A stretch of 64,000 bases of DNA from Tubulanus polymorphus (taxonomy: Eukaryota; Nemertea; Palaeonemertea; Tubulaniformes; Tubulanidae): positions 12,404,155 to 12,468,154 of the forward strand of contig NC_134033.1 in assembly GCF_964204645.1 (NCBI RefSeq), written 5' to 3'. Below the pieces are notes generated by a model. It was not told the DNA's origin. It did no database searches and was given only the letters and a program-made list of their open reading frames with translations. Both the position numbers and the translations under genes were made by a program. Positions 12,101 to 23,629 of this stretch are shown here, piece after piece (position 1 is the first letter of the stretch; each line of letters starts with the position of its first letter).

Positions 12101-12299
12101 TTGAATACGAAACGCATTCAGAGACTAGAAAAAATAAACCATATTCAGTTGTTCTTTCGTCGTGCAACAAAGTTTCTTTGGAAATGTGACTGACTTTAGA
12201 CCTATACATTAGCCTCGTGGTATTGATGATGGACAGGGGAAGCCTTGTCCCGGGGCTCTAGCTTCGGAGAGCGAGCCACTTACAACAAGTGACTATCAG
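9184..12299. other. about 3 kb without a recognisable gene
   Basis: Contains scattered ORFs of 60-105 codons on both strands (for example 10492-10734, 11872-12189) with no domain, start context or splice-site support. Nothing repetitive was recognised. Confidence 0.4.
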
Positions 12300-12368
12300 T
12301 ATTCCCGAAGACGACTATTCAGGATCTAGTCGGAAAGTCGAAATAAATGATAGTTCGGAAGACTTTTG
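12300..12368 (+). mobile_element. family H hairpin motif, copy 1
   Basis: cccgaagacgactattcagg then tagtcggaaagtcgaaata. The inverted gact..agtc pair around a short loop followed by gaaa-gtcga resembles a motif often seen in invertebrate retroelements (recalled pattern, not searched). A second copy is at 17320-17390 in the same orientation. Confidence 0.5.
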
Positions 12369-12499
12369 ACCACCTTTTTCATGTCGTGGGATTTCTAAGA
12401 CGCGCAGAGTGTTTCCGATTCATTGTCATTGAAAAGGGCTCCCAGAACATTGGCCTCATGCAAGGATTCAAGGCCGCATAGCGATCCTTTATCAAAACA

Positions 12500-12537
12500 G
12501 GACGTATAAATTAGATTTTAATCTAGATAATTCGTCC
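12500..12537. mobile_element. family F foldback palindrome, copy 1 (diverged)
   Basis: Starts ggacgtataaattag and ends in an inverted ggacg half; arms match at about 14 of 19 positions around a central gattttaatc. Related to the cleaner copies at 15845-15884 and 36873-36906. Confidence 0.5.
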
Positions 12538-14507
12538 ACGTCACAACCCAATGTCTCGTACAATGTCCATTCAAATGTCCACCGAATGACATTGAAACTT
12601 TTAAATGATTTGCAATCTTTCAATTAAGATACGACACTATTTTAACTGACCAAAACGCACACATGTTGCGTGGTTCATAGCTCGAGACGAGTCCTAATTG
12701 TTTGAGCTAATGCACTGCACGGATTATCTTCTTTGACTCGCTACTAAAAGTACTGCGCTGGCCCCGGGGTTTTCAAGTGTAATAATAATTGATAGGAACC
12801 GTGACGGTCGGGAGAAGCGACTGCCCTTTAAACACGCACTTTACCATTCCACTCGCAATTCATAACATATAAATACATTGACACAATTCCGTAGGCCTAT
12901 TTTGAAAAGCTTCTCTCATATATGTTGATGCCCTTTCGACAATCTAATCCTAACAATGCGCTGTGTTTTCTCTGGCAAATGATGTCAACGATTTCTAAAA
13001 CTCCGGAAACTCAAGTAGACCTATATGTAAACACGTGACGAGCGCATCCCTGTGGGTAGTATTTACGAAATGATCTATGGCTATAGCCACTTGAAATTAT
13101 TCAAATGCCACATATATTCAAGTCGTAAAAGCACTTAAGAAGGTACATTTATTATACTCGGCGTGCAATTGATTGAGTCACTCGGTAGTCTTTATAGGGG
13201 TGGCAGGGTTCCGAATTACTAATGAACGGATTCGAACCCAATGGAACCAATTATCCAATGCTGAGATCTCACCAGAGTTTGAATATCCGCTAAAGTTCCT
13301 TTAAATTACCCTAAACATAGCCTATACGAATGAAAATGTTGTACACTTGAGGGATTCGAGGGATTTGGGGATTGAGACATTTCTCATTCACGAGATGCAA
13401 TTGCAATGAAATCTTCCAACTTAATCTACAAAAATCTCAAATCGTTTTCATACGTTCATGTACATCCACTTCGCCCTTGACCCCCGACTGACTCTGCGTA
13501 TTTAAAATGCTCATATTCCAACCCGGACCTAAACACAGCTCGCGACAATAATAATAGGTCTGCAGTGTTACTTTTGTCATTCAGAAAACGACGTACGTTT
13601 TTCAGTCGAAACGTCTTTGTGCATTGTCCATTTTGTGTCGCAGGTATTTTTTATTTTAGTCGAAGCGAAAAAAATCTTTTCACTCAGTCACGAATGTCAT
13701 TTCGAGTATTGTGATGTTGTCTGCATTGCACAACGGGTTCTGTGAAAACCTTAAAAAGCGCAACACGAATAGACCGGGTTGTCATGTTTTCATTCGTAAC
13801 GCTCATTTTAGTAACTTCAATTGTTTGTCAATTTCAATAGACACCTCTTATGCTGATCATGTACGCTTCGTGACGTGAAGGAAAGTTGTTTAACAGACAC
13901 GTAAGGGGGCGCCACGTCCCGGTCACTTGTTCCTTTGGAAGATCACCTTGACTTCATTTTGTCTCGAGATGTTTTGCGGCAATCTGCATAGATAGTAGTT
14001 CTTCTCCGGCTGAGAGCTGAATAAATGTCTTCACGAATCTCCTTTACGTGCCTTTCCCTTTCTAACGAGCACCAGACCACTCGGCTCAAGGAATTCGGCT
14101 AATGCTCACTCGGTAGGTGGCGCCAGCAGCCGGGCCAGCAAAATCCATCCATTAGAAATCAAAACCCCACGTATACGCAAAAGAAATCGATGGTGTTTTT
14201 TGTATATCTGGTATTTTGTTAATGGTATTTTCGGCTCGGTCGGTCGTCGTCAGTTTCCGCCTGCTTAGGTTTGATCCCATTGTTGCCATGAGTCACGCTT
14301 TCTGTGTCCACGCGTGATTAGATCTCGGAGTGGCAGGCGAGAAAACACGTCAACACCTCTTCTGAGAAATATTCCCGTACCACTATCCCGGCTTAGGTCT
14401 TAGGTCAGTTCAATATGGTCACGATTAATCGCGACCATCGTCAGGGGCTTATATATGACAACCTTTGACTTTGTCCCTTACTTCAATGGGAACCAACAAC
14501 GCTCCTG
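12538..14507. other. no gene seen
   Basis: No ORF above 60 codons on either strand. A minus-strand B-box-like ggttcgaatccgttc lies near 13208-13224. Otherwise unique, AT-rich sequence. Confidence 0.45.
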
Positions 14508-14540
14508 TGGCAAGCCCATATCCGCCAGGTTCGCTAGTGG
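14508..14540 (-). repeat. family E: 32-bp dispersed motif, copy 2 (inverted)
   Basis: Read on the minus strand: ccactagcgaacctggcgga followed by tatgggcttgcca. Same order and spacing as the other two copies; four or five substitutions in the centre. Confidence 0.75.
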
Positions 14541-15844
14541 TCTCTTATCTAATTTTGTATAGGCTGTTTTTGTAATTTTATGTGAACGTACCAATGATAT
14601 TTATCTCACATCGAGTGGAAATGAAATTAATTAAACTAACCTACATTTCGAAAAAAATCGAATGAACTTTTCTCTTAAATAGTTCAGTTGATTATGAAAA
14701 TGATACCAATTTCTGAGTAGGTAAGTATATTTGGTGAATGAAATTCTATGGGGAGGCAAACAATTCAGTTCACAGTAGGTTGATAATGAAATTATTTTGA
14801 CAACGAAAAAGGAATGTCCCGTTCATCAAGCCATCTGGTGGGTTAACTGTCCAAGCAGCTTCCTGAAGAATGAATTAATTAAGTTGGAAACCGCGGTTTC
14901 TCTTTCCCGGCAGGTGTGGTGGGTTTGAAAGTGACACATTTTCTAATCAAAATCAAAATTAATCAATCAAATAGATAAAAGGGACAATTCCCTTTATCAT
15001 AAAAACTGGTCTATAACCAGTCCCCGGTACAGAACATAAGAAAGAACTTTCAATAGCCTCGCATGGAATTCAACAAGACGCGGAAGTGGTCCACTGAATG
15101 GTGCGCACAGTCTCCACAGATCAGTTATTCCGCAGACAGCAGGATTCCCAGCCAGACGGATTCGGGAGTATTTAACTGCCATTACAGCACAATGTCTGAC
15201 GAGTTTTTCTCTGTTTTGATTAGGTTTTGAGTTGTCTCCTGTTCTATTGATTAAAGAATGCCGAACAATACCGGTATCGATTCGACTCCCCGGCGCGTAG
15301 ACGATGTACCCACCTGAACGGGCTATTGTTACCGGTACTGCTCCGCACCGAACGACCCGACGACTTGGCCATGACGCTGAATCACAGGCTATCGATTCCC
15401 TTTGTTACGTTTTTTTGGTGTCGTACACTCGGGGAATCCTATCAGTCCTAAATCGAGCGAAAGAATCGATGCGTCGAGATGGAGATAATTATAACGCGGA
15501 TTAATCGTAAAGTTGTAAAACAATGTCGACACCTGGTGAAAAAGTGTTGTTCCCGTTTTGATGCAAATGAGTTGGGATTCGTAAATAAAGAATCTTTCGT
15601 CTCTCGAGCTGTGGTAATGGCGCTGATAGTCATAAGAACGAATGTAGGGGACGAACACCATAGTGGCAATGTGTTCAAATATAACGTGGTGGTTCGACGG
15701 TTGAGGGTAGATTGTGATTCACAGAGGGTCTGGGCAGTAGGTGCTATCTACTAGACATGCGAATTAAAAGGATACCTTACGTAGCGGTAATGGGTTATGC
15801 GTCGTGCAGCTACACAATCACAATGATCCAGACCTAAGTGTAAT

Positions 15845-15884
15845 CATGGACGTATAAACTAGAAATCTAGTTTATACGTCCATG
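15845..15884. mobile_element. family F foldback palindrome, copy 2 (perfect arms)
   Basis: Arms catggacgtataaactaga at 15845-15863 and its exact inverse at 15866-15884, separated by two A residues: 19 of 19 pairs. Same core as the palindrome at 36873-36906. Probably a minimal MITE or solo fused pair of terminal inverted repeats. Confidence 0.8.
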
Positions 15885-17319
15885 GTGTAATGAATTCTGG
15901 TCTCCACGGTTCAAAGTAGCAAGAGGCTGATGCAAAATTAGACACTTTTGATCGTAGGAAGTATTAGCATTTTGGACACTTTTTGTGAGGCAAAAGACGT
16001 GACATTTTTCTTATTAAGACCGCGGCCTATTCGTCCTAGTCCACAACATAGTCGAAACTCAAAGGTATTAATATTGGCATAAAACACGATTGTCCAAAAA
16101 TTAATTCGTGATACCAAAAGTCAGCACGTTGTAAGCACTTTTGGCACATTTTCTGTGAAAAGCAAACACTTTTAAGCACTTTGGAGATGCGCTGTGAATC
16201 GCAGTGAACCCTGGTCACTGGTAGGTAGGCTAACGTAGTAATGCTGCATTTTGATCAGGGATTGTTGACAAAGGGAATGCGGGTTTTTATGATTGGCATT
16301 AGTAATGAATTTAACACTCTATAACTGCGTTACTATATTAAAAAGCTTTTCTATAAATGCTATGAGTAGTGATATAATGGAATTGTGATTATAACGCCCC
16401 GCCAGCCTGAAATATCGCCAGTTACGTAATTGCACTATTAAATACAGTTTCATGTCAATCCTATTGAGTACTTGGGAGTCCGTGCAGTCCCCTTGTTCCG
16501 CCGGAACAATATTTCAATTTGCATCCGATGACGTCATCGACGCCATTGCTAATTACTGAATCAGTTAAACACACGCACGCGCAATGGGGGTAATCGAATA
16601 TCCTTTACAAATTTGGTCGCTTGACGCGCCGAGATTTGACGAGAACAAAACCGACGATATTTTTACCAGTCATCCCCCGACAACAACGCGCGTGTGTCCG
16701 GTCCGTTTTCCCGTTCAGTAAATTATTAACGAACTATTGCATTTCCGTAATTGATGAAAACAATCAGCCGACTACTTACCCGCATTTAATAACAACTTAA
16801 ACCGTCGCTGTTTGAATTGGCGTTTTCTAGTTTGATAGATTATTATTCGAGACAAGCTCGTTGAGAATTTTCTAACGATAATTAGACTATAGAATGATGC
16901 TCTCTTTCTCATAATCGCCTGGGTTACTTCGCAAACTGCGATAAAATTTGTAATGAGTTCATTTCTGTAGTTGCCGGGTCTGTTATGGTTAACCAGATCA
17001 TGATTTGAAATAATTACTTTGGGTAGATAGGCGGCCGGCCGGGTAAACTTGTAAGCAAAGCAGAAATGAGAGACAGGGTATCAAATGCTTTTGGCATTAT
17101 CTAAAAAAATATGGGTTTTATCCAAAATTTGAATGTGAAATGTTGTATTAGAAAGATTATTCCTCGAACCATTGATCTGGGATTCAAGACTCAATATCTC
17201 AATAATCTTATTTTAAACTGAACTGATTTCAAATAAATAGGTGGAAAGATTCTGATTTTTCTGGCTACATTAGGTCTTGAAGATGATGGATTCAATCTGA
17301 AATGATCGGTTAACACAGG
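15885..17319. other. no gene seen
   Basis: Short ORFs only. A 7-bp stem with 3-base loop (ttgttccgccggaacaa) lies at 16493-16509. Confidence 0.4.
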
Positions 17320-17390
17320 TATTCGCGAAGATGACTATAAGGACATGGTCGAAACGTCGAACAGACGTGAGCTCACGGAAACATTTTAGA
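17320..17390 (+). mobile_element. family H hairpin motif, copy 2
   Basis: cgcgaagatgactataagga then catggtcgaaacgtcgaac. Aligns with 12300-12368 over its whole length, including the downstream acggaa..tttt..gac stretch. Confidence 0.5.
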
Positions 17391-17934
17391 CTCTTTTCAT
17401 TCTAAGTTTTAGGGATTGAATCTAATTGCCCGCTTACAATCGCAAAGAAGGTTGAATTTGCCAAACTCGTATAGATATTCATTTCTGGTTTCAGGGATTA
17501 AGGGGTTAAGGGGTTAATCCAGCCGGCTTCGGATATGTAGCAGTATGTGCGGATACTAACCAAATCAGTGACGTAATTATTTCTATACCCACTCGAATTG
17601 CTAATTAGTCATCGGTACTTTAAATCTAATTAATCAATTAAACCCCGTGATTGATAAATGTCGGCCGACCGGCTATTGGTCATCATCCCTCCTAAGAGAT
17701 GTCACGAGCGATATGGGAATGTGGGGCAAATTATGGAAATTGGTCCATTGTTTGTTGACGGTGGCAGTAGCAGTCATTAGAATCAGGATAATTGTATATC
17801 GCGCGCTTAGATAACGACAAGGGTTAACCGACATATGTCACTGCAAAGTCGCACGTTCGAGTAATGAGCACAACCACCACCACTGTCCATTCCTGCTGTG
17901 CACTTGAGTTGTGTGGTCGTGTGTTTGGACTCCA

Positions 17935-18045
17935 AATCTTGTTGTGTTGGTTTTCTTCGACTCTGGATCCAGCTCCACAGTTATGTGGATTTACTTTGAC
18001 TGCATATAGTTCCACAGTTGTATGGGTTTAATTTGACTCTTGGCC
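17935..18045 (+). repeat. family B: ~40-bp tandem repeat, second locus
   Basis: About two and a half units of the array seen at 3777-3990, same orientation: tcgactctggatccagctcc then acagttatgtggattta, and a last unit ending gtatgggtttaatttgactc. Unit length and sequence match, so the two loci share an ancestor. Confidence 0.85.
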
Positions 18046-18785
18046 AAACGCGTGACTCCCTCAAGTTCGATTAGCATGAACTCTATTTCATCTCTTGCGA
18101 AGAAATTTGAATTTAAGTTTGAAGTTTCAAATGAATGATATCATTGTCGACGGAACAAAGAATCGACAGAAAACAATATATATGCAAAGTTCCAAGAGAA
18201 GAAAATGTATTTGTATCCTCGGCATCCGTTCTGTTGACGCGTGATCGTGATTACGATCGTCCGCATTATAGCGCGTACCGGTAGCAGGTGATTGTCCCAT
18301 GCACGATCGCACGCTCTTTGAAATTCGATACCTCGGCGCGCAATATGCGCGAATGATTTTGAAAAAAATAGATAGACTTATCGGAAAATTAGTTTTTGTC
18401 ATAAGTTGAAAAAACGTGGCCGATGAATAGACGAATAGAGCAAGCCGACTAGAGCGTTAAACATACCCTGCAGAAATGGACTAATTCTAGGTAATTTTCC
18501 AAGCAGGGGTTCGCATAGATACCAGTTATATCTAAAGTTTCTGATAATGAACTGAAATATTTTCCGAAAGAGCATTTTTTCTCACAGGAGGATGAATAAC
18601 ATCGCCCGGATATATATCGAAAATTTCTCAGATCGCTTACACACTTGTTATTCATCCTGAGATGGAACAAAAAATTCATCGTTTTAATCCATAAAAACAA
18701 ATTGTCCTCGAAAGATGAGGAACATTGGCAGTTTGTTTGACATGGTGGTTGTTGGATTAAAAAAAGACAGGATCCGCTTTCGCAA
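18046..18785. other. no gene seen
   Basis: Two minus-strand ORFs of 83-91 codons without domain or splice support; no repeats recognised. Confidence 0.4.
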
Positions 18786-19019
18786 TCAATTATCGGGAGG
18801 GATAAAATACAAAAAATGAACTAATTTTACTGTGGAATTGGTTCCACAATAAAAGCAGTCCTTATAGGATTTAACGTAAACTGGACCGAGCACAAACGGT
18901 TTCGTCGAAGAGCTGGCCATTTCGCCATTCTCAGTGCGACTAATCAATGTAATTGACGGGGTTAATGAGTGCAAGTCTTCACAAACTCCACCATCTATTA
19001 CGTATATCCCGAACGTCAT
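18786..19019 (-). CDS. low-confidence ORF, possible exon, unknown product
   Basis: A 77-residue ORF from an ATG on the minus strand; the frame is open six codons further upstream. The product begins MTFGIYVIDGGVCED, has isolated Cys at the YKDCFYCGTNS segment, and ends in a hydrophobic stretch with stop. A good acceptor (tttttttctcaag, then tctgatcag) lies just upstream, but the frame has a TGA right after it, so the acceptor does not feed this frame. No known domain recognised. Chance ORF remains the leading alternative. Confidence 0.15.
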   Translation of the reverse strand: MTFGIYVIDGGVCEDLHSLTPSITLISRTENGEMASSSTKPFVLGPVYVKSYKDCFYCGTNSTVKLVHFLYFIPPDN

Positions 19020-20864
19020 GAAACAAATAAAACCCACAGCCCCAATTCAGCTGATCAGACTTGAGAAAAAAAGTGCAATCCAAATTTGAGGTTATCGAAT
19101 TTATATTTCGCAGCAAAGATATAAAGTTGCAGCTGAAAAGCTGTGACGGCGGTTATCAGTAATTCATGTAAGATAACGGTATTGTTGGTTAGTGAGGTCT
19201 GTTCGGGCAGGTGGCCTCAAGAGGGTTCATTGATGACAATAGTACTGGTATTTTCCGATGGCGCAGATGTCCTCGTCGACTTCGTGTGTGTGTGTAACTC
19301 AGCTGCGTATTGCGTTTTTCCAGCTATAGGACTTTTTTTTAAAGAAAATGATGCTGACGTGTTGACCTACACGTACACCCAATGAACCCTACGCTGATAT
19401 ACGAACGAACTGTCAAAACCAAATTTTGAATTAGTAGTTGAAGTGACTGAAATATAGAAAATCCTCAAGAGTAATGAAAAAATTAAGTCAGAAATGTTTC
19501 CCTGGGTGAATAGATCCTGAGTTCATTCAACAGTTTGACTATCTTTATGGATATTCCTGTGAGTGTAAGTCTGTTATCGTGAAAAATCTAGGATTGGAAA
19601 AATCGTTCTCATCTTTGCCCACGGTCCCGTAGTGCAACAGCTTAATCTCCCACAATGCAATACGATGACGGACGGATGTCGGAAGATCCAGGGATGAAAG
19701 TCCACCTCGAAAGGTTAAAAAAAAATCAAAATGGTTCCCACAGTACAGGGAAATTGGGGAAAGTCATTTACATTTCACGTATAGCATTTGCCAAGGGCAA
19801 CTTTCTTCATTTCTCTTCAAGAAATCATCTTTATCAACCATTCACCGTTACTGTTGACTGCAGCATGATTATTTCTGTTCATTTTTACGAAGGTCCCATT
19901 TCCATTTTGGGAAATTTGAAAAATCAACCATGAAATACTTGGGAATTTTTGGTAAAACAAAACATAACCCACAACCTTAAGAGTGCATCGTAACTTTTCG
20001 TTCCTGCATCTACCAGAACCCGGCCGCTTGCCTTCTGCGCGCGCAGAGCGTCGCGTGTCTTATACTTGAAAAACTTCTTGACACAAATTAACAACAGCGC
20101 GCGTCGTTTTAACTAATGGGCTAAAAATCGTCTGAAGAACCCTTCACATTTTCTATCTCTGCCTCTCTCGTCGGGTGAACGCATCTGTACCGATTACAGA
20201 TCTCTTTATTGTCGACATCGTCAAAACAAAAACTGCGCCGCCGTCGATAAACTCATCGAATCGTCTGCCATATGTTGCGTTCAGATTTTTGTCTAATCAT
20301 AATTATTTCGAGAAATGGTATAACAGCGTATGTACCGTACGCCTGTTATCTTGCGCGAATGGCCGCCGCCGGCCAGCGATATGTACCGGGCATACCGGGT
20401 ACCGCGTTGTTGACATTTAAAAAATTTAATTCGCCGTGACATTGAAATCATTGAAAAACAACAACAATTGGATTTAGAACATTCACTGGTGAATGTTAAA
20501 TGTATGACATCTCATGTTTTATATCACGCAGTTTGGCCTATCCGCAGCGCGCTTTCACCAAAGCGTAAACAGGCTTCAGTATTCATTTCACGGAAATTAC
20601 TGAACCGGTCACACATAAGATACCAACTAAATCTCCTTCCAGGGGATAAGAAACATTCGCAGCTTTATTGCACGACTTCGGGGCTCTGATCTATAGTACC
20701 AGTCTAAGCCTTCTTGGTTCAATATAGCAAACTATGTCAGACCAGTCTTAAGATTTACGACTTTTTGGACTCAATTTGTCACTGCACAGCTACTGCACCC
20801 CTTTGGGGTTGAAGATTTGTTAAAGTCTGTTACTAAGCTACTTCATGCAGACTGGCAACAAGGC
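19020..20864. other. no gene seen
   Basis: ORFs of 73-92 codons (for example 19655-19933) lack domains or splice support. Confidence 0.4.
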
Positions 20865-20875
20865 GGGGGGGGGGG
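20865..20875 (+). repeat. poly(G) run, 11 bases
   Basis: Followed 144 bases later by a ten-base G-run at 21019-21028, on the same strand. Confidence 0.95.
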
Positions 20876-21193
20876 TGGCCGGCGCAGTTACCTATATATA
20901 GTCAAATACATAACGGTTCTTCTTAAGGCCCTGAACTATATGTTGGGCCTATTACAAAGTCCTTTGCCAGTCCCAGGAGGAGGATTCTACATTCAAGGAC
21001 ACTTTTTCCAACGTTTCTGGGGGGGGGGTAATCAGCCCTCTTGCATTCCATCCCGTTTTACAGGCCGGATAATATTTCGTATATATTTCGAATGCAACAT
21101 GACTCATGACTGAAACTATTTCACATTTGAAGATATTTTATCCGCACTCCGCGGTGGTTTTTTTCAATTCGCCCGTGGTTTATGTAACTGTTG

Positions 21194-21385
21194 ATGGAAA
21201 CATCGACGCGGCCACCTGGGCACTTATCTGAATTCCTCAGCGCCCAAGCACCGCCACTACAGATAAACGAAAGAAAAAGAAAGTTTCGCTCGGAGCTGAG
21301 ATATCTGTACCGTTTTATAGCGCGGCATTCCGCGCGCCGGAAAATGTTTTCTAATAACTTTGCACGCTTTATCAGCACTCAATAA
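21194..21385 (+). CDS. low-confidence ORF, unknown product
   Basis: ATG ORF of 63 residues (METSTRPPGHLSEFLSAQAP at the start; basic and aromatic-rich C-terminal half) in a CpG-rich stretch. It lies 180 bases upstream of the exon-like sequence at 21568 but there is no consensus donor linking the two. Antisense ORFs of similar length overlap it, which argues for chance. Confidence 0.15.
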   Translation: METSTRPPGHLSEFLSAQAPPLQINERKRKFRSELRYLYRFIARHSARRKMFSNNFARFISTQ

Positions 21386-21464
21386 GATAAAGAAACATTC
21401 TCTTTTTACTTTATCGAAGATGTTTCGCCTCGACGTTATATTAAACATTGTGTACACCAGGGAT

Positions 21465-21486
21465 GTTATAAACATATGTTTATAAC
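21465..21486. repeat. perfect 22-bp palindrome
   Basis: gttataaacat followed directly by its exact reverse complement; flanked on both sides by ggggatg-like sequence. Could be a dimeric protein-binding site or a cruciform-prone spot. Confidence 0.9.
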
Positions 21487-21567
21487 GGGGATGTTTCTAT
21501 AACACAAATTCGTTGTTTTCGCTGAGGTTGTTTTTTTTTTGTATAATAATTCCTCGGTCCCCTGCAG

Positions 21568-21923
21568 CCCGCGTTGCGTACGCCACCAGCCGACCGCAGC
21601 AAAGCGAAAAAACGCCAACGCGAAAAATCGCCGTCGCATTTTTTGTTCCCTGCAGGAATCCTATACCGCCAGAGAACCAGCGCGTAACCCTATCCGGTCA
21701 GTTAGAGATATTTGTTCTAGGTTCAGTCAACAAATACCCGTTTAATGCCGATATTCGGACGGTATTTTCTGGCCCGCTACGAAAACAACTCGCTTTTAAC
21801 GAAGTGGCTAATCAAGTTGTTGTTTTTTGTCTACCGCGTTTTACAGATTGGGATCCACGTATTTATTCTGCACTACGCGATACCGGCTACGATAAATATT
21901 CGGCTGCGATTATGAGACTGTAA
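21568..21923 (+). CDS. candidate 3' part of a gene or pseudogene, ORF 1
   Basis: A strong acceptor (poly-T run, then tcctcggtcccctgcag ending at 21567) opens a frame of about 118 codons ending TAA at 21923; one base of the first codon would come from the previous exon. A second good acceptor, ttttttgttccctgcag, ends at 21654 in the same region. The product has no domain I recognise; its second half (FTDWDPRIYSALRDTGYDKY) has protein-like composition. It overlaps ORF 2 by 28 bases in the -1 frame. A broken gene is possible; chance is also possible in this CpG-rich stretch. Confidence 0.25.
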
Positions 21924-22225
21924 ACCGCGCTCGTAAAAAAGCCACCCGCGCAGCGCATCAGCAGGCACGACTGCGGTCGAACAATTCCACGAAGTTGACG
22001 AGAACCAGGCTTGAAAGAAGTTATGCCTTGTCGGGGGCGAAATCTGAACAAAATCTACCCAATAAATGGATTGAGAAAATCATTCAAAACGCTGTATTCG
22101 AAGTCTATAGTTCCGCATTTTCCCGCAAGTTGGCAGCACAATACGATGCGGGGATTTTTTCCAAATCGCCGGCTTTTCAGAATATCGGCGAATTTGATAC
22201 CGAGCCGATCCTTGAAAAAATATAA
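21896..22225 (+). CDS. candidate continuation of ORF 1 in the -1 frame, ORF 2
   Basis: Open for 109 codons plus stop with no ATG near its start. The first third is rich in Arg, Lys, Ala and Gln (RARKKATRAAHQQARL); the rest (KWIEKIIQNAVFEVYSSAF) is amphipathic. The ORF 1/ORF 2 overlap holds no slippery heptamer, so programmed frameshifting is not supported; an indel in a pseudogene or two unrelated frames are simpler. A second splice reading is possible: acceptor at 22180 (ccggcttttcag) and donor AAAG|GTAAAT at 22236/22237 enclose an open 56-base segment in another frame. Confidence 0.2.
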   Translation: MFGCDYETVNRARKKATRAAHQQARLRSNNSTKLTRTRLERSYALSGAKSEQNLPNKWIEKIIQNAVFEVYSSAFSRKLAAQYDAGIFSKSPAFQNIGEFDTEPILEKI

Positions 22226-22236
22226 TGCCTTAACAA

Positions 22237-23551
22237 AGGTAAATATGGCTTAGGGAGGACAAAACTTCTCAAAAAATCAAAGAAAAGCGCCTAAATTTAG
22301 TTCGAAATTAGGTCTAGGTTTCTAATAAGAACGATGAATAACTTGATATAAGCAACTTTTTGATATTCGAAATTGTACTGAACACAGGATTTCGTGAAGA
22401 GATTGAGAGCTTATTTAAAAAGATTTATATGAAAAATTAACTTTCTTCTCAACGTTTCGTGCGAAAAATACTCCGGATAATTCATTTGAATGTGAGTTTA
22501 GCCGGTTGGCTGATATTTTGTCAAATGATCTCGTAGAATTTGTGTGTACTGGATTGAATCCTTCCTCATTAGAAAAAAAAACAAAACTATATCATAGCAT
22601 CATTATCGGTCTCTATGTATCGAAACGTAAACTGCACATGGTGCAAAACAAAGAAAAACCATAATAATTTATATCTATACGAAAAATACTGAAAAAATAG
22701 TCAACATTCATATATTATAACACTGCTGTTAGAAATTTCGATCATTTCGTCGTTTCTCGGCTTCACTCAGAGCGGTCTCCCGTCAGCAACGTTTTAATCG
22801 AAATTAATTTCACACCGCGAAATCCGATATAAGTCTGTTGTTGTGAAATGTTTTTTCGCGCGTTTATCGTTAAAAACGTCTGCGCCGCCGCCGCTGCTGC
22901 TGCTGCCGCTGCTGCTGTTGAGTTCATAGAGAGAATTTGATATTTTAAAAGGTCTTTTGCTTCGTCTAGGCGCGCGCGTATGAATACAACAGACGGCGGA
23001 CAAACAAACTCGCGCGCTTAAAAACTCGTCCTTTTTCCCGTCGATGAAATCTAAAACCTAAAGGGTTTATTCCCGTCAAATTAAAAGCCACTTACCTCTA
23101 AAAGTATACACACAAACACACACATGCTTAAACGAATTCACTTTCTTAACTTTCACGGATTTGAAAAGGTCGCGTTGTTTGCCGTCGGAGGAACGGGTGC
23201 GGAATTTACAATAGAGAATTGTGAAATAGAATCCGACAGTATTTAGCGACTGATTGAAGTCCTTTTATTCGTTATTCGATTTGACTATTTGTTTCTTAGA
23301 TCGGGCTACATTTTAAGTGTGTGTCTTTTATGTGATTGACGTTTATTCATGGTGAAATAGAGTTTTTCCGACTGTTTGTTCCTTTCGTGGAGAGGAACTT
23401 AACGGGTACTGTTCCCAATCCCTTATTTAGATAGCAAGCGGATATTTTCTAACACAATTTCTAGACGTCCGTTAACGACGCGCCAGACTTAACTTTGAAT
23501 CGGTTGATAAACGATTTATATTCTCTAAAATCTATCTAATTTTCTTTACAG
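22237..23551. other. no gene seen; triplet tract at 22879-22920
   Basis: Contains a gcc/gct triplet tract (about 14 units) at 22879-22920 and otherwise short ORFs. Presumed intron if the exon at 23552 is real. Confidence 0.4.
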
Positions 23552-23629
23552 AAAACGGAACGGGGCCGATCGCGAAATCGACAAAAAATATCTTTACAGA
23601 AGTGCCTGAAAAATGAACGGTGTTCAGCG
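23552..23629 (+). CDS. probable exon (strong acceptor and donor), product unknown
   Basis: The acceptor tctatctaattttctttacag ends at 23551 and the donor CAGCG|GTAAGTA follows 23629. The 78-base segment is a multiple of three and fully open in phase 0, giving 26 residues, very basic, with two Cys (KISLQKCLKNERCSA at the end). Alternatively it is a 5'UTR exon holding the start codon at 23613 (MNGVQR, 17 coding bases before the donor). A second acceptor-like site, tatctttacag, ends at 23599 and could be used alternatively. No family could be assigned. The splice signals are the strength of the call; the next exons were not identified with confidence. Confidence 0.5.

Noticed and set aside
15405-15425. 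Further family A end fragment (gttacgtttttttggtgtcg)
   Set aside because: Too short and T-rich; no other family A sequence adjoins it.
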